From: Gyromitra esculenta
Lineage: Eukaryota; Ascomycota; Pezizomycetes; Pezizales; Discinaceae
DNA length: 64,000 nucleotides
Assembly: GCA_038503075.1 (NCBI GenBank)
Contig: JBCAML010000022.1
Coordinates: 1 to 64,000 of the forward strand
Reading direction: 5' to 3'
The notes below the pieces were generated by a model. The model searched no databases and was not told the origin of the DNA. It saw only the letters and a list, made by a program, of their open reading frames with translations. The translations under genes were made by a program, and so were the position numbers. This document shows, one piece after another, positions 55,182 to 64,000 of this stretch (positions are counted from its first letter, which is position 1; each line of letters begins with the position of its first letter).

Positions 55182-57893
55182 ATGTCCTCCTTTTCCCAGA
55201 CCCTCCATTCAATCACCACTACAAAGCTTCAGGTGCTCTCCAAGCAGCACTCAGATTTCGCTGCCCACAAGGAGAAAGTTCTGGCCTCTGTCGAGGCTGC
55301 CACCGAAATTCGCGATAAGCTTCACTTGCTCGTGCAGGGCATTGAATCCTGGCATAGCGCAGATACCACATCCACGGGATCCACCCTTACCTCCTCCAGC
55401 TCGGCATATCTGGATAATGTCGGCATGTTCCTTGCACAGTCCCGCGTCGACCCGAGCATCGGCGAATCCATCTTGAGCGAGTGGCAGGATAAACTGACCC
55501 AGAGCCTCGAGACGGAAAAGGTCAAGTTTGAATACGCCGAGTTGTTTGGAAGGCTGTTGACCGAGTGGGTTGGGAACGCCGACACGGCATCTCCGGGAGA
55601 TGTGTCTGGGGCAAGCGAAAAGGAGGTACAGAGCGATTTAGAGAAGAAAACCGAATCTCCCGGTACTCCCCTCGAAGGATTTGAAAAGGTTGGGAGAAAA
55701 GAAATGCACGACCAACGGTCTACCTTTGAGTCCTTTGTCTTCAAGGCTCACGAAACGGATACTGTTGCGATAGAAGCTTACCTAAACGATCTCTTCTCGC
55801 TTTCCAAGGATTCAAAAAACCAGCTCGCTATTATGCGAGAGGCGCTAGGCAATTATGGCGAAGCGTTGCTCCGTCGCACCACTTTCGGTGTTCGTGATCT
55901 CAAGTTTGCGATCAAATCTTTGTTGGCTGCCGACCTTCTGTCCAACGAGAAACGAAACACCCTGAAAGAGTTCTCACTCAATAAAGCGGTGCTCGGCGAA
56001 GTCGCTGACGTTCTTAATATGCACCTCTCTTCGCTGCAGTCGTGGTCCTGGAGCACTGGCGGCGTTCCTGTCGAGATGCGAAGACAGCTGAACGGTAAAT
56101 ACAGGATCTACATGGACGAAGAAATCTTACAGGCCATATTCCTTCACTGGATCGGGATCAAATGGAGTGTCGAGTTCAAGCGCCTCTTTCGAATAGTTTT
56201 TGATTCTCGCGCCTGGAAGTCATCTTCAAAGCCTCTGTCAAAGACTGAAATCGAGAGACGCGAATATTTCTTCAAGGAGACTCGCGAAAACTACAGCCCC
56301 AAAAAGACCATTGCACCCATCACGATTGAGCAAACGAGGCGATCGATGCAAGAAAAGTACTTCTTCATGAATCAGCTCCCGGATAGAATTGATGCTACTG
56401 GCCCTGGGTACGATCCCGAGGAGGAATCGGACGACGATGACTCGGACGACGATAAGATGTCCCCGACGGCCATTAAACACTCTCTGTTGCACATCGTTAC
56501 CACCGAGTGCCTTCTGAGTAAAATGCTTGGGAGCACGTTCACTGCTGTTCGCTCCGATTTTTCGTGGTTTGGCCCAAGTCTCCCTCATTCCTCTCTCATA
56601 GCTGTGTTCAAGTTCTTTGGCATTCCCGAGACATGGCTCGCCTTTTTCCAGCAGTTTCTGTCGGCACCCCTCATATTCGTCAGTGACGGGCCGTCCGCCC
56701 CCATCCAGGTTAGAAAGCGTGGAGTCCCCATGTCGCATAGTTTGAGTGATCTTTTTGGCGAAGTTTTGCTGTTTTGCATGGACTATGCGGTGAATCAGCG
56801 CACTGACGGTCTCTTCCTCTACCGCATCCACGATGACTTTTGGTTCTGGGACAGCGATCCGGATGTCTGCGTCCGAGCTTGGCGGGAAATGAGCACCTTT
56901 GCCCAGCTTGTTGGCCTCGAGTTCAATGTTGGGAAGACAGGATCCGTATGTGTCGGGCAAGAGTTGCACCCTGATCTTCCCAGGGGATCCATCAAGTGGG
57001 GCTTTCTGGTGTTGCAGCAATCTGGCCAGTTCGTGATCGACCAGGCTCAGGTGGACATCCATATCGCAGAGCTCCAGCTCCAGCTCGCGGCGTGCAAGCA
57101 TTCAGTGTTTGCGTGGGTACAGGCGTATAACAAATATTTATCGTCGTTTTTCGTCAACAACTTTGGTTCCCCGCCGGCTCACTGTTTTGGCGAGCGGCAT
57201 ATCGACATGGTGATCAGCACCCTGGAGCGCATCCAACAAGAGCTCTTCCCGGAACATGGCGGATCTGTCACTTCGTATCTAGCGGACGTCATCCAAGAGC
57301 GTTTCAATGTCCAGGACATTCCTGCTGGCTGGTACTATTGGCCGATTTCCATGGGGGGGTTGGAGATCAAGAACCCGATTATTCCACTGCTTGCGCTCCG
57401 CTACAACATGAACAAGGACCCAGCGGAAATGTTTCTGAAGCTGGTTGAGAAGGATGAGGAAAAATACACGTTACTGAAGGAGCGCTGGGATGATGGCACG
57501 TTTAAAAAACCACGCAACGCGAGTAAAGCATTGCAGGACGAGCCTTTCATGCCGTATTCCGAGTGGATTCTCCACCGCCAGCAGCGATTTCCGGATTGGT
57601 GTGTCTGTTATAACGAACTTCTAAGTACGCCGAAGGAACGCGAAGTCGAGATAACGGCAGAGCTTGAAGCGGCACTAAAGAACGTGTCCCATGCGGCGGG
57701 CGGGTTGACGGGCAAGAGGGGGATTTCGAGGGCAGGATGGAGCAGTATGAACGTTTACTGGCGATGGATTGTAGCGTGCTTTGGCGAGGGGATGATCAGG
57801 AAGTGGGGCGGCTTGGAGGTAGTGAGGCCGGGAACTCTGCCGGTTGGGATGGTTGATGCGTGGAAGAGCAAGAGGTTGAAGTGGGAGCAATAG
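55182..57893 (+). CDS. rvt: RVT: domesticated reverse-transcriptase-related cellular gene (rvt family)
   Basis: Single-exon gene of 903 residues from the ATG at 55182 (context CAAAATG). The N-terminal 390 residues are helical and lack any endonuclease or gag domain. RT core: motif A near 456-459 (VRSDFSWFG), an acidic loop DPEEESDDDDSDDDK at about 411-425 before it, motif B KRGVPMSHSLSDLFGE, and motif C IHDDFWFWD with the Asp pair at 551-552, then LEFNVGKTGSVCVG. HDDFWFW in place of YxDD is the hallmark of the rvt family described from fungi, bdelloid rotifers and some bacteria: single-copy, non-mobile RT genes kept by selection. No LTR, poly(A) tail or target duplication flanks it. The cellular role is unknown; the purified Neurospora enzyme is reported to polymerise nucleotides without a given template. 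All catalytic Asp residues are present, so it should be active. Confidence 0.92.
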   Translation: MSSFSQTLHSITTTKLQVLSKQHSDFAAHKEKVLASVEAATEIRDKLHLLVQGIESWHSADTTSTGSTLTSSSSAYLDNVGMFLAQSRVDPSIGESILSEWQDKLTQSLETEKVKFEYAELFGRLLTEWVGNADTASPGDVSGASEKEVQSDLEKKTESPGTPLEGFEKVGRKEMHDQRSTFESFVFKAHETDTVAIEAYLNDLFSLSKDSKNQLAIMREALGNYGEALLRRTTFGVRDLKFAIKSLLAADLLSNEKRNTLKEFSLNKAVLGEVADVLNMHLSSLQSWSWSTGGVPVEMRRQLNGKYRIYMDEEILQAIFLHWIGIKWSVEFKRLFRIVFDSRAWKSSSKPLSKTEIERREYFFKETRENYSPKKTIAPITIEQTRRSMQEKYFFMNQLPDRIDATGPGYDPEEESDDDDSDDDKMSPTAIKHSLLHIVTTECLLSKMLGSTFTAVRSDFSWFGPSLPHSSLIAVFKFFGIPETWLAFFQQFLSAPLIFVSDGPSAPIQVRKRGVPMSHSLSDLFGEVLLFCMDYAVNQRTDGLFLYRIHDDFWFWDSDPDVCVRAWREMSTFAQLVGLEFNVGKTGSVCVGQELHPDLPRGSIKWGFLVLQQSGQFVIDQAQVDIHIAELQLQLAACKHSVFAWVQAYNKYLSSFFVNNFGSPPAHCFGERHIDMVISTLERIQQELFPEHGGSVTSYLADVIQERFNVQDIPAGWYYWPISMGGLEIKNPIIPLLALRYNMNKDPAEMFLKLVEKDEEKYTLLKERWDDGTFKKPRNASKALQDEPFMPYSEWILHRQQRFPDWCVCYNELLSTPKEREVEITAELEAALKNVSHAAGGLTGKRGISRAGWSSMNVYWRWIVACFGEGMIRKWGGLEVVRPGTLPVGMVDAWKSKRLKWEQ

Positions 57894-58083
57894 ATGCGGG
57901 CGGGATTTGGAGAGGCATTGTTTCTATCTATCTATACTCCAAAGATGTGTGTAAATAGAGAATGACTACCAAGCTTACCTGTTGGGAATCGGATCTCCCT
58001 TGCCTGTGATAAGCCGAACTCTTTTCGTGGGGACAAAACAAAGCGCTCTCTTAATTATCTACCACACGCGCTCCTTGTCTTGG
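57894..58083. other. Convergent 3' gap
   Basis: Short gap between the 3' ends of rvt (plus) and the ankyrin gene (minus). It contains CTATCTATCTATACTCC and should hold both polyadenylation regions. Confidence 0.45.
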
Positions 58084-59307
58084 TCAGCGCCGGTGATGTC
58101 CCTCGATCAAGTGCTCCAAGTCTCGGTCCTCATCCGCCCCAAAGCCCAATATAAACTGGACCATCTCTCGCCCGCTTCGCCCGCTTCGCCCGTTCTTTCG
58201 TGCCAGCTCGAGGAGATTGCACTGGCTGGCCGGATCCACCGCGTCAGCGTCAGCGCCCTCCTGCATCAGCAGCTTGGCTATGTCGTAGTTCTGGCTCAGC
58301 ACGGCCAGATGGAGGGCTGTTTGCCCCGAGTTGTTCGTCGCCTCGAGATCGAATCCGTTGTCGAGCAGGCGTCGGACCAGAGGCCTGTAGCCGTTTTCCG
58401 ATGCGAAGTGAAGCGGCGTGTGCCCGTTGTGGATGCGGACGAGCGGGCCAGCATGGGCCAGCAAGAGCAGGAAGATGGCCCTCCGCTCGAACGGCCGCGC
58501 AAGATCCAGCGGCGCGTTGAAACCAGCATCATGGATGCCGACAATCGCCCCGTTTCTGAGGAGCAGCCTGACCGCCGCGGCGTTGCGCATAGCTGTAGTC
58601 ACATGGAGCGGGGTACTTCCGTAGTCGTCCTGGGCGTCGATATCTGCGCCCGCGTCGAGCAGCCGCCTCACCAATTCTCTGCTATCCTTCGCGACCGCCC
58701 GGTGGAGCGCCGTGTGGCCGGGGGCGTCTTCGGCCAGCCCGTTCAGCCGCGCACCGACATCGGCCCCGCCGGCCACCAAGAGCTCCACGGGCGCAAGGTC
58801 CCAGAACTCGGCAGCGTAGTGCAGCACCGTCGCCTGGCAGCAGTCGTAGACATCCGCGGGCGCTCCGTTCTCGAGCAGGGCTCGCAGCAGCGTGTCCAGC
58901 TTCCGCTTCACAGCCCAGTGAAGCGAGGTCTCTTGGTCGCCGTCCTCCGCATACACGATGATGCGCGCGCCTTTCTCCATCACCAGTCTGACCGCTTCTT
59001 CGTCGCGCCCCCGCGAGGTCTTGCAGAGCGCTGTCGGGACTGCATTGGCGTCCAAATACTCTACCGTGATTCCATCTGCTTTCTCCATGACCGCCCTCAC
59101 GAGCGACTCGTCTCCGGTAGCGGCGCCCCAGTGCAGCGCGACCACTCCATACCTAGGTTCAGCAACGAGGTTGTAGAGAAGCGGCGTTAACAGGGAGGCC
59201 AGACGGCGGTTGGTCTGGCAGAGCGAGCTGAGGTCGGCTGGGAACTCGGTGCCCAGGTGTTCCGCAATGAGCAGGACGAGCTCGCTGGGGGCCTGGAGGA
59301 GCGACAT
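58084..59307 (-). CDS. F-box-like / ankyrin repeat protein, single exon
   Basis: 407 residues without interruption, starting at ATG 59305-59307. Residues 4-48 (LQAPSELVLLIAEHL, then LSSLCQTNRRLASLLTPLLYN) have the hydrophobic pattern of a fungal F-box, which would dock on Skp1. The remaining sequence holds about eight ankyrin repeats, including TSLHWAVKRKLDTLLRALLE, GHTALHRAVAKDSRELVRRL, GSTPLHVTTAMRNAAAVRLL and GQTALHLAVLSQNYDIAKLL. Such proteins act as substrate receptors or scaffolds; the partner is unknown. The gene is markedly GC-rich with G/C at third positions, unlike the ankyrin pseudogene at 32.8-37 kb, and is intact. The TATA and promoter region should lie in 59308-59500. Confidence 0.88.
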   Translation of the reverse strand: MSLLQAPSELVLLIAEHLGTEFPADLSSLCQTNRRLASLLTPLLYNLVAEPRYGVVALHWGAATGDESLVRAVMEKADGITVEYLDANAVPTALCKTSRGRDEEAVRLVMEKGARIIVYAEDGDQETSLHWAVKRKLDTLLRALLENGAPADVYDCCQATVLHYAAEFWDLAPVELLVAGGADVGARLNGLAEDAPGHTALHRAVAKDSRELVRRLLDAGADIDAQDDYGSTPLHVTTAMRNAAAVRLLLRNGAIVGIHDAGFNAPLDLARPFERRAIFLLLLAHAGPLVRIHNGHTPLHFASENGYRPLVRRLLDNGFDLEATNNSGQTALHLAVLSQNYDIAKLLMQEGADADAVDPASQCNLLELARKNGRSGRSGREMVQFILGFGADEDRDLEHLIEGHHRR

Positions 59308-59580
59308 TAGAGTTTGCGCTGCAGAGGCAGCGAGGACTGTGGAGTTGAGTGAAAGATCCTAACGCAGAGGGCATGTATCCCTTTTGGCGCAGGATTATAA
59401 TCTTTCTAGGACTACACGGCGGCTCGCCGAGGGCTGGGGTAATCATCGTTATAACAGGTTGCCTTGCCAAGGCCCGCAGGGACGGGGACATCTCTCCCCG
59501 GCGCAGCTCGAGTACTGTCTGGCCTGGCCGGGCTTAGTCATTCAGTCATGGGCCAGCACTCGCTGGACCGCTGCCCCGGC

Positions 59581-59747
59581 AGCTCTCGGCGCAGTCCATG
59601 TCACAGCGGTTAGGTAAATCGTTCTATCGACAGGCTTGCCAGTTGCTACATGTCTGGAGCCCGCCCGCCTCTCAGCGTAGTTCATGTCACAGCAGTGAGG
59701 TCTATCCGTTCTATCAACAGGCTTGGTAGCTGCTACACGTCTGGAGC
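59581..59747. repeat. Tandem duplication, two ~80-bp units
   Basis: Unit 1 (59581-59660) and unit 2 (59667-59747) share CATGTCACAGC, GTTCTATC.ACAGGCTTG and GCTACA.GTCTGGAGC with scattered substitutions, about 80% the same by eye. They lie between the ankyrin and rhamnosidase genes, directly after the rhamnosidase stop codon. Function unknown; possibly a slipped duplication of 3' flanking DNA. Confidence 0.75.
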
Positions 59748-59759
59748 CCTCGGCGCTGC

Positions 59760-62160
59760 TCAACAGTCGCCAATCACGTCCAGCACATATGTCCCCCCTT
59801 CCAGTCCCGTCATCCAGAACCGCCCATCGACACCGCTTCTGTATCTCGTCCTGTACGCCAGCTTCTCTAGCCCCTTCTCCACCCGAACCTCCAGAGTCCC
59901 GCTTGTCCCGCCCGCCGGGATCCCAATGCTCCCGCTAGTCCCCACCGGCGCAGTGACATTCAGCCTAAGAGCAGTGCCAGAAACACGCCTCCACGACGCC
60001 GAAAACAGCCCCAGCGAAGTAGAGAACCCAGCCTCAGCGTAATCCAGGTCGCCAAGCTGCGGCGCAACCGCCCACGTCCTGCCAGACTCCGCCAGAAGCC
60101 GGATCCCCGCCACAAACGACTACATCTCCGTCAGTCCTCTCTATCAAAAAAAAGGGGGGGGGGCAGCGCAGGCCCAGAAACACTCACAGTCAGGGCAGAA
60201 GTAGGGCCCGTAGCCCACCCGTGCGCATGGGAGATCCTCGCATCGTTGCTGTACGGCGCATAGTGTAGGTCCCCCGTCGTGCTGTACCCCTCGATGAACG
60301 TCGAATTCGTCATCCGCGGATCATCCAGCATAAAGTCGCCCCACATGGTCCTGACCAGCGCCAGCGCCGAGCCCGTCTGGTTCGCGATAAAATGCGCCTC
60401 CAGCTCAAAGCCCGAGATGAACGGCGACACGGCGTCGAGTGCTTCTGGCGCAGGCGCGCCGTACGGGCCCCATCGCGCGCGGAGGGACTTTGATATGCGG
60501 ACTGCCTGGTGCGGAGTGGCGACGAGACCGGACTTGACGGCCCAGACGTTGCCGTCTTGGGGGTGCAGCGTGGTGGTTTCGTTGTCTCTGTATAGTCCTG
60601 CTGCCTCATCCCACAGGAGGCTATCCGCCGCGGCTTTGATACCCACCATGTAAGCAGCGTACGAATCCGACACCGAGCTATCGCCAAGCGCGGCAGCCAG
60701 ATCGATGCCGAGATGAAGAGCGTGGTACAGAATGGAGTTGGCTTCAATATTGTGTCCCCCCATCCCAAAGCGGAGCCAATCGGCTCCGTGGGTAACGTTT
60801 GCTAGACCGGTGGTGTCGACTTGTCTTAATGTCCAGTCCATGGCTTTCTTCCATGCTGGCCATTTGCCGCGGAGGTAGTCGAGGTTGCCGGACCAGTGGT
60901 AGTAGTCGGCGACACCGATGAGCGTGTAGAGGTGGTAGGTGAACGAGACGATGCCTGCTTCGTTGAAGGGGGTTCCGGCGTATGGGAGCTGGCCGTTGGA
61001 TAGTTGGAGGACGAAGAGGGAGTCGAGGGAGTTGGCTACGGATATCAGGTCGAATGTTGACACTGCGAGGCCGGGGACTGCGATAGCCTGGGAGTAGCTA
61101 TATTAGCTAGAAAGTGGGTGGGTGGGTAGGATTAGAGAAGAAAGCTGTGATATAGCTTCCATAGACCTAAGGGAAAGCCCTAAGAGAGGCTACTAGGAAA
61201 TAACGGGCGACACCAAGAAGGGGGAAATACCGCATCGCCTGCCCACACAAGTCTGGCTCAAATCAGCTAGATATACCACACAAGATTAATGAACGAGCCC
61301 CATACCTGTCCCGTTTTGCGCCGTCGGTCAGAGCAGAGGTGCCATTCGTAACCGTATAATTATAGTACCAATCCAGCGTCCCATCAACAACCGAACCACT
61401 CCCAACCACCCCAAAATAGACAAGGGCGTCGCCGCGCCGGGGATCAATCGTACACATCTGATTTGTATATGCGCCCGCATACCAGACCCTGCCCGCCCCC
61501 CACACATTAACACAGAGGCCAAACCAAACCAAACCAGATCAGATCGAATCGATAACACTCAACTAACCTATTCAGCTGCCCATCACTCGAGTGAAACCAG
61601 CCCGTATAGTCTTGCAGCGCACCATCCTCCCAGTGCGGCATAGACGTAAAGTACACAAACGCATCGCTGACACGCACCGGTCCGTCCGCACTAATACTCA
61701 AATACCTGAACGCGCCCCTCTCCCTCTCCGGCGGGGCCGAATACGTTCCTGCGCCGTGCAGCGCCAACGTCAGCGGCGCGTCCAGTCCGGCGTCCGCAGT
61801 GGCATCGCACGCCTCTCCCGAGATCCAGAGCGAGGACTCGGAGAACGTCACGTTGATGGATGTGGCTGCGGCGCCCGCTACGACTAAGGTGATGCGGCCG
61901 GCGATGTTTTTGCCGAAGTCGTAGGTTACGGAGGCGTTGGCAGTGAGGGTGAGGGTGAGGGTGAGGGGGCCTGCGGCGGGTGGGGGAGATTGGAGGAGGA
62001 GGGTTGAGGCGCCGGAGACTGTGCCGTTGGTGCTGTGGATAGAGACTGGGCGGATGATTCGTGAGGGTGGTGCGAGAATGTATTCTTTGTATGGGATTGT
62101 GGCTGCTGCAAGGGTAGCAGAGATGGTGACTAGAAGTGGGAGCTCTGTGGAGAAACGCAT
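59760..62160 (-). CDS. Secreted alpha-L-rhamnosidase, GH78-type, 5 exons
   Basis: Minus-strand exons 62160-61568, 61488-61306, 61252-61231, 61087-60188 and 60119-59760 give 685 residues. The signal peptide is about residues 1-20 (MRFSTELPLLVTISATLAAA). An N-terminal beta domain (VTYDFGKNIAGRITLVV, INVTFSESSLWISGEAC, GAFRYLSI) is followed by the (alpha/alpha)6 catalytic part: TDGAKRDRLVWAGDA, YHWSGNLDYLRGKWPAWKK, HGADWLRFGMGGHN, and near the end HAHGWATGPTSAL, then a C-terminal beta sandwich. These are GH78 landmarks; the enzyme would remove terminal rhamnose from plant glycosides or pectin side chains outside the cell. Several NxS/T sites fit secretion. The third exon is only 22 nt and encodes the LVWAGDA part of the active-site motif. 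Coding sequence is GC-rich. Plant material is the likely substrate source. Confidence 0.9.
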
Positions 62161-63555
62161 CTTGTAGTTGAAGCTGTAGACTGTAGATAACCTGGGAGGG
62201 GAGGAGTTTTTTTTGTAACGCGCGGAGAGAGAATCTTATAGTTGGTGGTTTTAACTAACGAATTGGGACATCCCAATAACTGTTACCGCGAGTGAGCTTG
62301 GTAGGGGAATGTCGGCTTCGCTCATCAACCCAACTAGCCAAGTTCGTCATAGCTCCTTACTTCCCCACAATTCGCTTATCAGCCATGTAGCATGCATTAC
62401 CGAAACCAAGCCAGCACAACAGAACGTGTCTTCCTCGTGCGCGTATTATTCGCAGATTCGGCTCCTCGGCGCAAAGTCTCCCGTAGAGAACAATTAACAA
62501 AAGCCGCGGTAATCATTCGTCATAAGATCCAGAGTGCACAAGAGGCCATTGAGGCCCAAAAACTCAGAAGAAAGACTGATATCCCGTATCTGCATTCCCT
62601 AGTTCACGTCGATCGCTGATGTGCGGGGAGAGAGTGCGGGGAAACCCTGCAGCTGCAGGGATGATCCGTTCGGTTAAGCAAGTTGCTGGCCATACTTCGG
62701 CGTCCTAGCCGATCTCGTGTGTTACTCTGGCCCACAATATTATAGAGGCCAATGATTCTCGTCACACGAAATGAACGATCAGTCCGCTTAGGTAGGATGT
62801 TGGGCCGGCTCTCGGGTTAGATATGGCCGGGGCTTAAGACGGGTTATCTTCCATTAGCTGAGTACTAACAAATACCTGAGGGGCACATAGCCATTGTCGC
62901 CAGCAGCTGTAGCGCAAGTTACTCTTGTACAATATGCCCGAGAGTAATAAGACGCTAACTCAACCTCACCCAAATACTGTACCACAACTCTAGTGTCGCA
63001 ATTGGGTTTCCCTGCTGCCAAATTCTTTTAAGATTACAGCTCTCAGAACCAAGGCCCAGTGATGTGGCGGTCTGCTGCACCGCATATTTGCATGGCATCA
63101 CGGACTCTCATACATGTAGTCTCGGATCTTAAGATCTTAGCACCGGTTGGCAAGAAGACCATCTTTACCAGACTCCCGCGAGAGCAACCGGATAAGGATA
63201 ACTCTAATACACCTTTTCACTCTCATTTTCTACCTTTATCATCTCAAATGAGCGTGACCTCTAGTGTAGGGTACCGTCAAAGGAATATTGCGCGTCTGGT
63301 TTACGCAACCCTAGCGGTTAGCATACGCTGCAAAGCCACGCCGATACCTCTACGAATGATACTCTGTATTTTTTTCAATAACGGAATCGATCGTCAAGCC
63401 TGTGGCTAAAAAGCCCCAGACAGCTTTTAACTCCCTTCGCATACGTATTTCAGCTCCTCGTCTCGAGTACAGAAACATGATGTTATCGGCGAAGCTAATC
63501 ACCACGGTCCTTTTGCTGCTAATTGGTGTAATGGTCCTCCGTAATTCAGCAGCGT
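62161..63555. other. Intergenic, no gene assigned
   Basis: Contains the rhamnosidase promoter at its left end. Frames at 62309-62619 and 63059-63409 have no motif I recognise. The last few hundred bases may hold upstream exons of the partial P450, but I could not join them with confidence. Confidence 0.4.
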
Positions 63556-64000
63556 TTGTCTTTGGGAGCATTCAAAACCGACGAGCTGCCAGAAAAAGCA
63601 GGACTCCCGTATGTCTGTGTTATTTTTCGACTTCATGTCATCTACGAGATATTTGCGAGAAGCCCTCTTTTTTTTCTCCACTTGTGGGTCGCATCCTCCC
63701 TGCATTCCACTCCCACCAAATTTTGTGACCGCCCCCAACTTCACCGTTCTCCACTATAATCTAAAATATTGGGGTGAAAATGCCACTGAATTTCGGCCTA
63801 AGAGGTGGGAATATCAAGATACTAGCGAGGGTACAGTAGTTGCAGAAAGTATTATCAATCCCTGTCTAAGGCGATTTATGAAAACCTGCCAACTAGTTCA
63901 TAGACTGCATAACAGATACACCTCCTATTCGCTTCCCGGGCGTAAAGCCACCTACACGAGGAGCTTTCCTTCCTTTTACTGACGGGTTCCGAGCGTGTCT
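63556..64000 (+). CDS. Cytochrome P450, C-terminal part, cut by the window edge
   Basis: Readable exons are about 63556-63617 (FKTDELPEKAGLPYVC), about 63655-63830, and 63916 to the edge. The middle exon has PNFVTAPNFTVLHYNLKYWG and ENATEFRPKRWEY, the PERF-type motif. An 85-nt intron (63831-63915, GTACAG...AACAG) leads to RFPGVKPPTRGAFLP and FTDGFRACL, the heme loop with its Cys ligand, where the window ends. The residue after the expected ExxR position is not Arg in my reading (EALFFFS), so either the exon border is wrong or the gene is decayed. It is a different P450 subfamily from the one at 39.4 kb. The 5' part was not resolved. Confidence 0.65.

Noticed and set aside
55182..57893. rvt as a mobile LINE or group II intron RT
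   Set aside because: No endonuclease, maturase, LTR, poly(A) tail or target duplication, and motif C is HDDFWFW.
58200..59176. Plus-strand frames across the F-box/ankyrin gene, including the long 57982-59190 frame
   Set aside because: They are antisense shadows of a GC-rich repetitive gene; they show no domain, while the minus strand encodes clear ankyrin repeats.
1..64000. CRISPR arrays, tRNA or rRNA genes
   Set aside because: No regularly spaced repeats, tRNA-like cloverleaf boxes or rRNA sequence were recognised by eye.

Overview
This window is the end of a chromosome from a filamentous fungus, most likely an ascomycete of the Pezizomycotina. It opens with about twelve copies of a telomeric repeat. 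The genes have many short introns (about 45 to 145 nt) with GT..AG borders. Gene content is typically fungal: cytochromes P450, an UNC93-like transporter, ankyrin proteins, an HNH_2 protein, a GH78 rhamnosidase and small secreted proteins. The mobile DNA (a chromodomain Ty3/gypsy element, Tad-like LINEs, a pogo transposon and TA-flanked MITEs) also fits a fungus. The telomere unit is the 7-base CCCTAAA/TTTAGGG, not the TTAGGG found in most filamentous ascomycetes. No species is claimed.

Layout. 1-83 telomere. 84-12700: AT-rich subtelomere with a damaged LRR-like gene (635-1486), a two-exon HNH_2 gene (2565-3977), a three-exon small secreted protein gene (7072-7682, minus), a six-exon vWA gene (9085-11318, minus) and a MITE (11768-11973). 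12712-18758: a MITE split by a young, apparently intact gypsy element with 408-bp LTRs and a TTTAAAC -1 frameshift site between gag and pol. 18912-19610: a solo LTR carrying a GC-rich fold-back insert. 19738-32554: one pogo transposon, bounded by matching TIRs and TA duplications, whose interior has been filled by two LINEs, a decayed gypsy element and two opposed solo LTRs. 32831-37093: a decayed membrane/ankyrin gene. 39441-41483: a nine-exon P450. 41687-42311: a Kex2-type secreted protein with a hevein-like chitin-binding domain. 42312-47694: AT-rich, with two non-autonomous transposons. 47695-50406: an UNC93-like transporter reconstructed with 23 exons. 51116-53694: an unrecognised five-exon gene. 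55182-57893: an rvt gene, the domesticated single-exon reverse-transcriptase family. 58084-59307: a GC-rich F-box-like/ankyrin gene. 59760-62160: a five-exon GH78 alpha-L-rhamnosidase. The right edge cuts a second P450.

The genes do not form an evident pathway. The subtelomeric part mixes transposons, decayed genes and accessory genes (secreted proteins, P450, ankyrin). Genes beyond about 47 kb look intact and more core-like. Several old elements and the ankyrin pseudogene carry transition-type inactivating changes (Asp to Asn at catalytic sites, Trp or Gln to stop), which resembles RIP, while the gypsy element at 12.9-18.7 kb looks untouched. Exon boundaries here were worked out by hand from reading frame, splice consensus and family similarity recalled from memory; no alignment was run.
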